DNA of 64,000 bases from Flavihumibacter rivuli (GCF_018595685.2 NZ_CP092334.1:3686001-3750000); one strand, 5' to 3'. Shown: positions 43,099 to 51,182, counted from the first letter of the stretch. The notes: generated from the letters alone by a model not told the origin. A program made the numbers and translations.

Positions 43099-44127
43099 AT
43101 GGAATCAATCGTACAGCAGATCGCTGCATACAGGCAAGAAATATCGGAATACCAGGTTGACGGAGCTGCTTCGCTGGAAGCCTACAGGATCAAGTTTCTC
43201 GGTACCAAGGGCATTGTAAAAGGGTTGTTCGGTGAAATGAAGAGTGTCCCGAATGAACAGAAGAAGGATTTTGGTGCCATCCTGAACGAATTCAAAACCT
43301 TTGCTGAATCCAAATACGAAGAGTGGAAAGCTGCTATTTCCGCTACAGAGGAGAAGGGCAGTTCCATTGACCTGACCCTGCCCGGTGACCCGATGCCACT
43401 GGGTTCCAGGCACCCGATCAGCCTGGTGCGCAATGAGATCGTGTCTATTTTCAGGAGGCTCGGTTTTTCTGTAGCCGAAGGCCCGGAGATCGAAGACGAC
43501 TGGCACAACTTTACAGCATTGAACCTGCCGGAGAACCACCCCGCCAGGGATATGCAGGATACTTTTTACCTGAACCAGGGCCCAGACTGGTTGCTTCGTA
43601 CCCACACCAGTAATGTGCAGGTGAGGGAAATGGAGAAAGGCAAGTTGCCCATCAGGGTGGTATGCCCGGGAAGGGTTTATCGTAATGAGACCATTAGCGC
43701 GCGTGCACACTGCTTCTTCCACCAGGTAGAAGGCTTGTATATTGATGAGCATGTTTCCTTCGCCGACCTGAAGCAGACCCTCTATTTCTTTGTGCAGGAA
43801 ATGTTTGGCAAGGATGTGAAGGTACGCTTCCGTCCCTCTTATTTTCCCTTTACGGAGCCCAGCGCCGAGATGGACATCAGCTGCCTGCTCTGTAATGGCG
43901 ATGGTTGTAATGTTTGTAAGCATACCGGTTGGGTAGAGATCCTGGGTTGTGGCATGGTGCATCCGCAACTGCTGGAGAATAGCGGTATCGACAGTAATAA
44001 GTATACCGGCTTTGCCTTTGGTATGGGTATTGAACGCATTACCATGTTGAAATACCAGATCAATGACCTGCGACTGTTCAGTGAAAACGATGTTCGTTTC
44101 CTCAGGCAGTTCAATGCGGCTTTATAA
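43099..44127 (+). CDS. pheS: phenylalanine--tRNA ligase alpha subunit
   Basis: The protein is 342 residues. Class II synthetase motifs are present: motif 2 in CPGRVYRNETISARAHCFFHQVEG and motif 3 in GFAFGMGIERITML. A four-Cys insert (CLLCNGDGCNVC) before the active site resembles that of the Bacillus-type enzyme and may bind zinc. The alpha subunit activates phenylalanine; it works with PheT, which is not in the window, so the two subunits are not in one operon here. Confidence 0.98.
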   Translation: MESIVQQIAAYRQEISEYQVDGAASLEAYRIKFLGTKGIVKGLFGEMKSVPNEQKKDFGAILNEFKTFAESKYEEWKAAISATEEKGSSIDLTLPGDPMPLGSRHPISLVRNEIVSIFRRLGFSVAEGPEIEDDWHNFTALNLPENHPARDMQDTFYLNQGPDWLLRTHTSNVQVREMEKGKLPIRVVCPGRVYRNETISARAHCFFHQVEGLYIDEHVSFADLKQTLYFFVQEMFGKDVKVRFRPSYFPFTEPSAEMDISCLLCNGDGCNVCKHTGWVEILGCGMVHPQLLENSGIDSNKYTGFAFGMGIERITMLKYQINDLRLFSENDVRFLRQFNAAL

Positions 44128-44146
44128 ATTATTCCTTTGTTCAAGC

Positions 44147-44178
44147 AGCCTTGCGGTTTTCCATCGCAAGGCTTTTTT
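44147..44178 (+). terminator. pheS terminator
   Basis: AGCCTTGCG (44147-44155) pairs with CGCAAGGCT (44165-44173), then T6 (44173-44178). Confidence 0.92.
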
Positions 44179-44233
44179 ATTGGGCAGGGAGCCCCTAAAA
44201 GGGGTTACCTTTAACCTTTAATCGAGACTTACG

Positions 44234-45073
44234 ATGGTTAAGCAAATCTGTGTATGCGGTGCAGGAACGATGGGAGCCGGTATTGCCCAAGCGGCAGCCC
44301 AGCATGGGTTTTCGGTTGTCCTGTTCGATCTCAATGCAGCAGTTATCGGGAAGGCCGAAATGGCTGTGCAGTCCAACCTGGATACATTAGTGACCAAAGA
44401 AAAGATCAGTGCGGAAGAAAAGGAACGCATCCTCCAGCGAATGTTGTTTACTTCTTCTATCAATGATGCCAGGGCCGATGTGATCATTGAAGCCATCATT
44501 GAAAAACTGGAAGCCAAACAATCCCTGTTCAGCCAACTGGTGGCCATCAATGATCCTGGTGTGATCTACGCAACCAATACTTCTTCCTTGCCCGTGACCG
44601 CTATTGCCGCCACCCTTCCTGATCCTTCGCGGATGGTGGGCATGCACTTTTTCAATCCCGCCACCATCATGAAACTGGTTGAAGTGGTCAGGACGGATGC
44701 CAGTGATCCAGCTGTGGTGCAAGCCATCGTGGATCTGGCGAAGGCAATGGGTAAGACCCCCGTTTTGTGTAAGGATGCGCCCGGCTTTATCGTCAACCGC
44801 GTGGCGCGGCCTTATTATATTGAAGCCTTGCGGTTGGCAGAAGAAGGACTGGATTATGCCACCATAGATGCGCTGATGGAATCCTGTGGATTTAAAATGG
44901 GCCCATTCCGTTTAATGGACCTGATCGGTAATGATATCAACTACGCAGTGAGCTGCAGTGTGTATGATCAACTGGGCTCGCCGGAGCGGTTGAAGCCTTC
45001 GCCCATCCAGGAGGAAAGGGTGCGTTCGGGTAACCTTGGCCGTAAGACAGGAAGGGGCTATTACGAATATTGA
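44234..45073 (+). CDS. 3-hydroxyacyl-CoA (3-hydroxybutyryl-CoA) dehydrogenase
   Basis: The protein is 279 residues. The Rossmann motif GAGTMG spans 9-14 in CVCGAGTMGAGIAQ. Also present are NTSSLPVTAIAA, the catalytic His in VGMHFFNPATIMKLVEV, and GFIVNRVARP. It oxidises 3-hydroxyacyl-CoA with NAD+ in beta-oxidation or butyrate-type metabolism. No thiolase or enoyl-CoA hydratase is nearby, so the pathway is not shown. A TACCTTTA box lies about 20 bases before the start. Confidence 0.95.
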   Translation: MVKQICVCGAGTMGAGIAQAAAQHGFSVVLFDLNAAVIGKAEMAVQSNLDTLVTKEKISAEEKERILQRMLFTSSINDARADVIIEAIIEKLEAKQSLFSQLVAINDPGVIYATNTSSLPVTAIAATLPDPSRMVGMHFFNPATIMKLVEVVRTDASDPAVVQAIVDLAKAMGKTPVLCKDAPGFIVNRVARPYYIEALRLAEEGLDYATIDALMESCGFKMGPFRLMDLIGNDINYAVSCSVYDQLGSPERLKPSPIQEERVRSGNLGRKTGRGYYEY

Positions 45074-45093
45074 AGCCTTTCAACGCTAATGCT

Positions 45094-45101
45094 TAGTTTT
45101 G
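45094..45101 (+). promoter_or_regulatory. -7 box of the epimerase-like gene, four bases from the ATG
   Basis: TAGTTTTG matches TANNTTTG; ATTT (45102-45105) then ATG at 45106. A TTG at 45070-45072, 21 bases upstream of the box, could be the -33 element. Confidence 0.5.
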
Positions 45102-45105
45102 ATTT

Positions 45106-46128
45106 ATGATGCAAGCCAATAGCCCTTTGGAGTCACGGGGTACCGTATTACTGACTGGTGGTACCGGTTTTCTTGGGGCCTATATCATGGAACACCTCCT
45201 GCGGGCAGGCTATAAGGTGAAAGCCTTGAAGCGCATTAGTTCCGCCATCCCATTCTTTATTGACCAGGCCATTCTTTCCGCTGTCCAATGGGTGGAAGGA
45301 GATGTGCTGGATGTGGTTTCCCTGATGGAGCATATGGAAGGTGTGGATGCCGTAGTGCATTCGGCAGCCGTAGTATCCTTCATCAGGACAGATCGCGAGA
45401 AAATGTACCAGGCCAATGTAGAGGGTACGGCCAATGTGGTGAATGTTGCACTGGAATTGGGGGTGCCAAGGTTGGTGCATATCAGCTCTGTCGCGGCCCT
45501 TGGACGGAGCGCCCAGGGGGAAAAGGTGAATGAAGAAAAGGCATGGGCCGCGAGCAATACCAATACCCATTATGCCATCAGCAAGTATAAGGCTGAGATG
45601 GAGGTTTGGCGGGGCTTTGGTGAGGGACTTGAAGGAGTGATCCTCAACCCGAGTACCATCCTGGGTTATGGCGATTGGAACAACAGCAGTTGTGCCCTGT
45701 TCAGGAATGTTTACAATGAGTTTCCCTGGTTTACCGAAGGCGTTAATGGTTTTGTATATGTGCATGATGTTGCCAAGGCAATTGTGGCTTTACTGGAAAG
45801 CGACATCTCTGGTGAAAGGTTTATCATCAATGGGGAGAACTGGAGCTTCCGCCAATTATTGAATACAATAGCAGACGGCTTCCGCAAGAAGCATCCCAAT
45901 CGGAAGGCTACGCCCCTGCTTGGTGAGATCGCCTGGCGGATGGAAAAGGTGAAGTCGATGATCTCCGGCCAACGTCCGCTGCTCAGTAAGGAAAGTGCCA
46001 AGGTGGCCCATAGCAAGACCTATTTTGATAACCGCAAACTGTTAAAGTTCCTGCCGGAATTTCGCTATACCCCTTTGGAAGAGGCCATAGCCCTTTCCTG
46101 CAAACAATACCTCGACCGCCACGCTTAG
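45106..46128 (+). CDS. NAD(P)-dependent epimerase/dehydratase or dihydroflavonol-reductase-like SDR
   Basis: The protein is 340 residues; Met1 (45106) and Met2 (45109) are both possible. The extended SDR motif TGGTGFLG is at 17-24 and the catalytic YxxxK in HYAISKYKAE. It resembles dihydroflavonol-4-reductase-like enzymes of bacteria that reduce ketones or act on nucleotide sugars. No pathway neighbours help. The stop codon lies in the loop of its own terminator hairpin. Confidence 0.88.
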   Translation: MMQANSPLESRGTVLLTGGTGFLGAYIMEHLLRAGYKVKALKRISSAIPFFIDQAILSAVQWVEGDVLDVVSLMEHMEGVDAVVHSAAVVSFIRTDREKMYQANVEGTANVVNVALELGVPRLVHISSVAALGRSAQGEKVNEEKAWAASNTNTHYAISKYKAEMEVWRGFGEGLEGVILNPSTILGYGDWNNSSCALFRNVYNEFPWFTEGVNGFVYVHDVAKAIVALLESDISGERFIINGENWSFRQLLNTIADGFRKKHPNRKATPLLGEIAWRMEKVKSMISGQRPLLSKESAKVAHSKTYFDNRKLLKFLPEFRYTPLEEAIALSCKQYLDRHA

Positions 46129-46143
46129 CGTGGCCTCTTTTTT
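46118..46143 (+). terminator. terminator embedded in the 3' end of the coding region
   Basis: GCCACGC (46118-46124) pairs with GCGTGGC (46128-46134), loop TTA; the left arm is coding sequence and the stop codon TAG (46126-46128) spans the loop. A T tract (46138-46143) follows. Confidence 0.85.
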
Positions 46144-46204
46144 GTATGGTCTTCCGCATACCATCTGCCCAATTTGATCGTTTTATCCTTTTAACTGAAT
46201 CCTT

Positions 46205-47287
46205 ATGCAAAAACTGATCCTTGTTTTCCTCTTGTCCCTATGTTCATTTGCCCGGACGGCAAAGGCGCAGGAGCAATTTACCGTGACCGGCCAGGTGATC
46301 GACTCAGCTACGCAACAACCCCTGACCGGTGCCTCTGTTTTCTGCCAGAACACCACATTTGGTGTCATTACCAATGCTGAAGGCCGCTTTATCATCAAAT
46401 TGCCCAAGGGCGGTTATGACCTGGTAGTTACTTATACCGGTTACCAGTCTTCCGGCCAGCGTATCAGTACAGCCAGTTCTGAACCATTGCTCATTGCCCT
46501 GAAGGCGAAAGACAAAAGTATGGAAGCGGTTACCGTTGCCGGGAGTAATGAAGTGCCGGATGGTTGGGCTAAGTATGGCAGTTTCTTCCAGGAGCAATTT
46601 TTTGGCTCCACTGCTAACGCCGCCCAGTGTACCCTGCTGAATCCGGAAGCCTTGCGATTCTTCTACAGCAAGAAGCGCAACAGGTTAAAGGTGCTGGCGA
46701 AGGAAGAACTGCAGGTGGTGAACAATGCACTTGGTTATAAGATCCGGTATCAACTGGATTCCCTCAGTTTTGAATACGGTACATCTATCAGCACTGTTTC
46801 CGGTTTCCCGTTTTTCGAAAAGATGACAGGGACCCCAGAGCAGGAGACGCAATGGCAGAAGAACAGGGATATTGCCTATCGCGGCAGCAAATTGCATTTC
46901 ATGCGCAGCTGGTATGAAGGCGACCTGGAGAATGAAGGGTTTGAGATAGAAAGGGTAAATACAGCTGCAAAGAATTTTGAGGCAACAAGGATTGCCAATC
47001 CTTATGACAGCAACTTTTACCAGGTAGATAGTGCCATGGTTGACATCGATCTCAAGGGCAGGTTCCGTATCAAATACAAGAATGAATTGCCGGATCCGAA
47101 GTTTGTGAAGGAATTCAAGCTGCCATCACAGATCAGGGTTCAACTCTCCATACTGGATATCCTTGACGCTTTCACCATCGAAGAGAATGGATATTGGTTT
47201 GAACAGGCCGACCTGATCAATACCGGCTATTGGAGTTACGAACGAATGGCTGAAGCGGTTCCCTACGATTATGAACCGGGCGACTAA
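46205..47287 (+). CDS. exported protein with carboxypeptidase regulatory-like domain
   Basis: The protein is 360 residues with a signal peptide (cleavage near AKA-Q at 22). Residues of about 26-105 form the domain seen at the front of SusC proteins (TVTGQVIDSATQQPLTGASVF, then NAEGRFIIKLPKGGYDLVVTYTGYQ). The rest, residues 110-360, is not a TonB barrel and is rich in aromatic and charged residues. Such proteins are common in Bacteroidota and have no known role. The stop overlaps the stop of the opposing DUF6671 gene by four bases. Confidence 0.85.
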   Translation: MQKLILVFLLSLCSFARTAKAQEQFTVTGQVIDSATQQPLTGASVFCQNTTFGVITNAEGRFIIKLPKGGYDLVVTYTGYQSSGQRISTASSEPLLIALKAKDKSMEAVTVAGSNEVPDGWAKYGSFFQEQFFGSTANAAQCTLLNPEALRFFYSKKRNRLKVLAKEELQVVNNALGYKIRYQLDSLSFEYGTSISTVSGFPFFEKMTGTPEQETQWQKNRDIAYRGSKLHFMRSWYEGDLENEGFEIERVNTAAKNFEATRIANPYDSNFYQVDSAMVDIDLKGRFRIKYKNELPDPKFVKEFKLPSQIRVQLSILDILDAFTIEENGYWFEQADLINTGYWSYERMAEAVPYDYEPGD

Positions 47288-48123
47288 GGGTTGCAATGGT
47301 CGCAGTACATGGGATCTTCCTGTTCTTTCCCTTTTGGATACCATTGTTCTTTTTTGAAGTCGCAGGCAACGCAGCCATAGATCACCGTTAGCACGCTGCG
47401 GGTGGGTTGCCCGCACCAGGAACAGGGTAGTCCTTCTGTGTAGTCTACTGTATCAAAACCCGGTGCATTACAGGATGGACAGCATTGAAAAAGTTTATTG
47501 ACAAGTTTCCTGGTAGCCGTCCCGATTTCATTTTGCCTGGTTGGATTGTGCACGGCCCTCATGTCCGATTCCATCCAGGCAATTTTATTTTTTTGCATCA
47601 ATCCTGACAAGGCCGCTTCCAGTTCTTTTAAATCGCTGATGCCTTTGAAGATCACTTCGGGATTACTCTGCCGGTCCTTGAGGATCACCCCGTGTTCCGG
47701 GTATCCGATATTTTTCAGGAATAAGCCAGCTTCTTCCCAGCTGGTAATGGATGAACCGTTGAAATTGGTGGCTTCACAAATATGCCTGGCTGCGATCGTC
47801 CAGTTGTTCTTTTTGTCCACCAGCACCACCAATTCTTCACCACCTGGTATGAAAGGGATGAGGGGGTGGGCGCCATAAGAGCCCTCACTCGCAATGGCAA
47901 GATCTGTATGGCAAAGCTCCATGGCTGCTTTGCATTTCATTATGGCTGTATCCAGTGGTGAAAGTTCCCTTTCTTTTTCGCCGGCGAAAGTGCCGAACTG
48001 GTCGGTATCGAAGGAATGCGGCAAACAGGGTTTCATGCCCAGTTCCTCCAGGATTGGGCCGATGATCTTCTCTTTGCCATGCATGGTGGCAATGGCGATG
48101 GTTCTTCCTTCAAAAGCTTGCAT
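47284..48123 (-). CDS. DUF6671 family protein with paired zinc-ribbon-like Cys motifs
   Basis: The protein is 279 residues. The N-terminal 200 residues include IAIATMHGKEKIIGP and SEGSYGAHPLIPFIPGGEELV, conserved in DUF6671. The C-terminal 80 residues carry four CxxC pairs (CPSC, CSWC, CVAC, CDHC), enough for two zinc ribbons. Function unknown; the zinc ribbons suggest nucleic acid or protein contact. The start codon follows directly on the T tract of the LpxD-like gene terminator, and the candidate -7 box lies within that hairpin. Confidence 0.8.
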   Translation of the reverse strand: MQAFEGRTIAIATMHGKEKIIGPILEELGMKPCLPHSFDTDQFGTFAGEKERELSPLDTAIMKCKAAMELCHTDLAIASEGSYGAHPLIPFIPGGEELVVLVDKKNNWTIAARHICEATNFNGSSITSWEEAGLFLKNIGYPEHGVILKDRQSNPEVIFKGISDLKELEAALSGLMQKNKIAWMESDMRAVHNPTRQNEIGTATRKLVNKLFQCCPSCNAPGFDTVDYTEGLPCSWCGQPTRSVLTVIYGCVACDFKKEQWYPKGKEQEDPMYCDHCNP

Positions 48124-48129
48124 AAAAAA

Positions 48130-48153
48130 GACCGGACAAATTTATGTCCGGTC
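48130..48153 (-). terminator. terminator of the LpxD-like gene
   Basis: GACCGGACA (48130-48138) pairs with TGTCCGGTC (48145-48153). On the minus strand it ends in T6 (48124-48129 region) immediately before the DUF6671 ATG at 48123. Confidence 0.88.
48137..48144 (-). promoter_or_regulatory. -7 box of the DUF6671 gene inside the upstream terminator
   Basis: Minus-strand TAAATTTG matches TANNTTTG and forms the loop and part of the stem of the terminator hairpin, 13 bases before the ATG at 48123. Confidence 0.5.
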
Positions 48154-48177
48154 CGGCTATTTACATGGTCCTGTTTA

Positions 48178-49128
48178 TTACTGCAGGTTTTTGATCCTTT
48201 CCCAGATCTCGGGAATGCGTTTGATCCAGACCAATTCCCTTCGCTTAATAGAAGCATCTTCAGTAGGACTGCCAAAATAGGTCTTGCCACCTTCCAGTGA
48301 AGAAGGTACCCCACTTTGTGCCAGTACTACGGCATTCTTGCCAATGGTAAGGGTTTTGCTGACACCAACCTGTCCCCATAGAACAACACCGTCCTCAATG
48401 GTAGTGGCACCAGCAATACCTACCTGGGCAGCGAATAAGCAATTCTTTCCGATGATGGTATCGTGGCCAATATGTACCATGTTGTCGATTTTTGTTCCCT
48501 GGCCAATCAGGGTATCATGGCTTACGCCACGGTCGATGGTACATCCCGCGCCGATCTCCACGAAGTCTTCGATCACCACCCTGCCGCAGCTCGGCATTTT
48601 CTTATACCATACCTCGCGGTCCTTTTTGGTATTGTAATAGAAGGCATCAGAGCCGATCACGGTTCCCGATTGGATGATCACATTGTTGCCAATGATGCAA
48701 TGGTCGAGTATGCTGACATTGGGTTGGATGATGCAATCCTTCCCGATCTGCACATGGTGGCCAATCGTGACATTGGGGGCGATATAAGTCCCTTCGCCTA
48801 TCACTGCGGTTTCACTGATGGCAGAACCGGCCGGCTGGAAGGGACGGAAATGATTGACGATGGTGACATATGCTTCAAATGGATTGTCCACCACCAGCAG
48901 TGCTTTCCCTTCAGGTATTTCAACCGCGCGGGTGTTGATGATGATGAACGAAGCCGCAGACTTCAGGCATTTATCATAATACTTGGGATGGTCTACAAAT
49001 ACAAGGTCGCCCTTTTCTACCCGATGAATTTCATTGATGCCTGTTGCCATGCTGGTACTATTGCCCAGCAGTTCGGCTTTAATGAGGTCTGCAATCCAGG
49101 TGAGTGCAACTGGTGCCGGAAAACGCAT
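48178..49128 (-). CDS. UDP-3-O-acylglucosamine N-acyltransferase (LpxD-like)
   Basis: The protein is 316 residues from the ATG at 49128; a TTG at 49146 lies inside the -7 box and is rejected. An N-terminal uridine-binding-like domain is followed by left-handed beta-helix hexapeptide repeats (about 100-270), with catalytic His in MVHIGHDTIIG. LpxD adds the N-linked acyl chain in lipid A synthesis. This looks like the LpxD paralogue common in Bacteroidota; the true lipid A LpxD, usually beside lpxC-fabZ and lpxA, is not here. The acceptor is therefore uncertain. Confidence 0.85.
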   Translation of the reverse strand: MRFPAPVALTWIADLIKAELLGNSTSMATGINEIHRVEKGDLVFVDHPKYYDKCLKSAASFIIINTRAVEIPEGKALLVVDNPFEAYVTIVNHFRPFQPAGSAISETAVIGEGTYIAPNVTIGHHVQIGKDCIIQPNVSILDHCIIGNNVIIQSGTVIGSDAFYYNTKKDREVWYKKMPSCGRVVIEDFVEIGAGCTIDRGVSHDTLIGQGTKIDNMVHIGHDTIIGKNCLFAAQVGIAGATTIEDGVVLWGQVGVSKTLTIGKNAVVLAQSGVPSSLEGGKTYFGSPTEDASIKRRELVWIKRIPEIWERIKNLQ

Positions 49129-49143
49129 AGAGTGAATTTTGGG

Positions 49144-49151
49144 CAAAGGTA
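49144..49151 (-). promoter_or_regulatory. -7 promoter box of the LpxD-like gene
   Basis: Minus-strand TACCTTTG matches TANNTTTG, 15 bases before the ATG at 49128. It fixes the start by ruling out the TTG at 49146. Confidence 0.6.
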
Positions 49152-49613
49152 TTACTCCCGGGAGCTGTTTTGTTGAAAAAGACTTGGCTTTCCTTATGGA
49201 TGCGAAAAATTTTTTTCGGCCCGGATTTCGAAGGGATGATAATTTGGGAGGGCTTGAATGGCGCTATGCAAAACGACTTTTTTATGGGTATACAGCAACT
49301 GTAGTTGTCCATGATGTCATGATCATTTCAATGAAACCCTTTGTTTATGCATGTTTCAGCGAATGATGTTTTTGCATTTCATGTTTTGTGTTTATAGAAG
49401 GATCGTTTTATTGTGTTGCCTCACCGGTTTTTTATCGAGCAGAAAGCTTTCGCTTTTCCACAGCCACATAAAAAATGTGAATAAAATTTCTTGTAAAATT
49501 TTTTTCGTTCGCAAAAATTATTTTTAATATTGTGTAGGGAAATTTTGTTCCCGTACTTACTAACCCATCCAAATAACAAAAGCCTGGTTTTTACCGGGCT
49601 TTTTTCTTTTACT
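49152..49613. other. AT-rich intergenic region with DnaA-box-like sites
   Basis: No gene is supported here. The stretch 49470-49560 is the most AT-rich I see in the window. Two 9-mers fit the DnaA box: TTTTCCACA (49454-49462) on the plus strand and TGTGAATAA (49476-49484), the reverse of TTATTCACA. A hairpin GGGAA with TTCCC lies near 49537-49553, and a terminator-like hairpin at 49578-49603. Possible uses are a regulatory leader, a small RNA or a DnaA-bound site. Confidence 0.4.
49578..49603 (+). terminator. terminator-like hairpin just upstream of a pseudouridine synthase gene
   Basis: AAAAGCCTGGT (49578-49588) pairs with ACCGGGCTTTT (49593-49603), one G-T pair, loop TTTT, then TTCTTTT. 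It ends ten bases before the ATG at 49614, with no plus-strand gene before it, so it may be an attenuator or the end of a small RNA. Confidence 0.6.
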
Positions 49614-50264
49614 ATGCTTCGCTATTTCGTCATATACAAACCTTACGAAGTATTGTCGCAGTTCAGTCCTGAAGGTGATAAGCGAACACTTAAAGATTGT
49701 TTTGATGTTCCTGCTGATGTTTACCCGGTTGGCCGACTGGATCATGACAGTGAAGGCTTATTGATCCTTACCAACGATAAAGGTCTTAATGCAGCGCTGC
49801 TTCAACCGGAGAAAGCACATGAACGAACCTATTGGGTGCAGGTGGAAGGCGACATCACGGCTTCGGCGATCAAAGAATTGGCAACAGGTGTAGAGATCAA
49901 TGTAAATGGAAAGCTGCACCGCACCTTACCTGCCAAAGCGCATAAATTGGAAGGACCAGTAAGCGTACCGGATCGTCATCCTCCCATTCGTTATCGTGCT
50001 GCTATTCCAACTTCCTGGATCAGTCTCGGTTTAACCGAAGGGAAGAACAGGCAGGTGAGAAGGATGACCGCGAGGGTTGGATACCCAACATTAAGACTGA
50101 TCCGATACAGTATCGGGAAGCTTACCATAGATGGGATGCAGCCTGGTGACTGCCGTGAGATGGACCAAAAGGAGATCTATTGGGCTTTATTTGGAAAGGA
50201 AGCTTTGCCCAGGCCCCGGGTCAGGACTTCGGGTTGGCCAAACAAACCTAAACGACAACGTTAA
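49614..50264 (+). CDS. RluE/RsuA-family rRNA pseudouridine synthase
   Basis: The protein is 216 residues from the ATG at 49614. In-frame sequence upstream of that ATG includes the terminator hairpin and is rejected. The catalytic Asp lies in VGRLDHDSEGLLILTNDG-like sequence (PVGRLDHDSEGLLILTND), and LTEGKNRQVRRMTARVGYPTLRLIR is the second signature. There is no S4 domain, which fits RluE-type enzymes that modify 23S rRNA U2457. The C-terminal tail is basic. Target position is inferred from family. Confidence 0.93.
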   Translation: MLRYFVIYKPYEVLSQFSPEGDKRTLKDCFDVPADVYPVGRLDHDSEGLLILTNDKGLNAALLQPEKAHERTYWVQVEGDITASAIKELATGVEINVNGKLHRTLPAKAHKLEGPVSVPDRHPPIRYRAAIPTSWISLGLTEGKNRQVRRMTARVGYPTLRLIRYSIGKLTIDGMQPGDCREMDQKEIYWALFGKEALPRPRVRTSGWPNKPKRQR

Positions 50265-50306
50265 GGCTGGACCTTATTTATTACCTTGCTATCTAAAATT
50301 TGCTAC

Positions 50307-51182
50307 ATGCTGAAATCGATGACTGGATTTGGACGGGCGGAAAGAAATGTTGGTGATAAGACCTTTCTTGTAGATATCAAGTCCCTCAATGGAAAGCAAT
50401 TTGAGCTTTCCCTGAAAATGCCGGCTTTCCTCAAGCCTTTTGAATTTGATATTCGTCGGTTGTTGTCTTCCCGCCTCAATCGTGGAACCATCGATTGCAC
50501 AATCAGCCTGAAGCAGACAGGCTCGGCCAAGCCGGTATCCATCAACCTTTCTCTTGCTAAGGCATATTATGAACCCATTGCGGCCTTGTCCAATGAACTG
50601 GGGCTTGATGCGAGCCAGATATTGGGTAATATCCTCAAACTGCCGGAAGTGATCACCCCAACTTCTGATACACTGACTGCAGAGGAGTGGCATGAATTCC
50701 AGACCGTGATAGATGCGGCCATTCAAGACCTCGACTACCATCGTGTGGAAGAAGGGAAGATCCTGGAGAATGACCTCTTAACCAGAATCGCCAATATTGA
50801 AGCGCAGCAGGTGGTGATCGCAGAACTGGAGCCCAGGCGCCAGCAGAAGATCCGCGAAGGCCTGGTGAAACTCCTGGAGGAGAATGTGGGTGCCGATAAT
50901 TACGATAAGAATCGCCTGGAGCAGGAGTTGATCTATTATATCGAGAAGATTGACATCAGTGAAGAACAGGTGCGTTTGAAGAACCACTGTGATTACTTCC
51001 GGACCCTGCTCAGTGATAATGATGCCGAGATCGGAAAGAAATTATCGTTCCTGTTACAGGAGGTCGGCCGTGAGATCAACACCACAGGTGCCAAAGCCTA
51101 TGATGCCACCATCCAGAAGAGTGTGGTGATCATGAAGGATGAGTTGGAGAAGGCCAAAGAGCAGGTCTTGAATGTACTGTAA
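50307..51182 (+). CDS. YicC/RmuC-like endoribonuclease family protein (YicC)
   Basis: The protein is 291 residues from the ATG at 50307, giving the family start MLKSMTGFGRAE. It carries the N-terminal YicC domain and the C-terminal DUF1732 domain (FLLQEVGREINTTGAKAYD). YicC-type proteins act as endoribonucleases on some small RNAs in E. coli, and are linked to stationary-phase survival. The bases TTTG (50299-50302) end four bases before the ATG, with a TA three bases further than usual. gldH follows after 37 bases. Confidence 0.92.
   Translation: MLKSMTGFGRAERNVGDKTFLVDIKSLNGKQFELSLKMPAFLKPFEFDIRRLLSSRLNRGTIDCTISLKQTGSAKPVSINLSLAKAYYEPIAALSNELGLDASQILGNILKLPEVITPTSDTLTAEEWHEFQTVIDAAIQDLDYHRVEEGKILENDLLTRIANIEAQQVVIAELEPRRQQKIREGLVKLLEENVGADNYDKNRLEQELIYYIEKIDISEEQVRLKNHCDYFRTLLSDNDAEIGKKLSFLLQEVGREINTTGAKAYDATIQKSVVIMKDELEKAKEQVLNVL

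Noticed and set aside
43870-43930. Four-Cys insert in PheS as a novel zinc domain
   Set aside because: The same CxxC pair insert is standard in Bacillus-type PheS, so it is not new.
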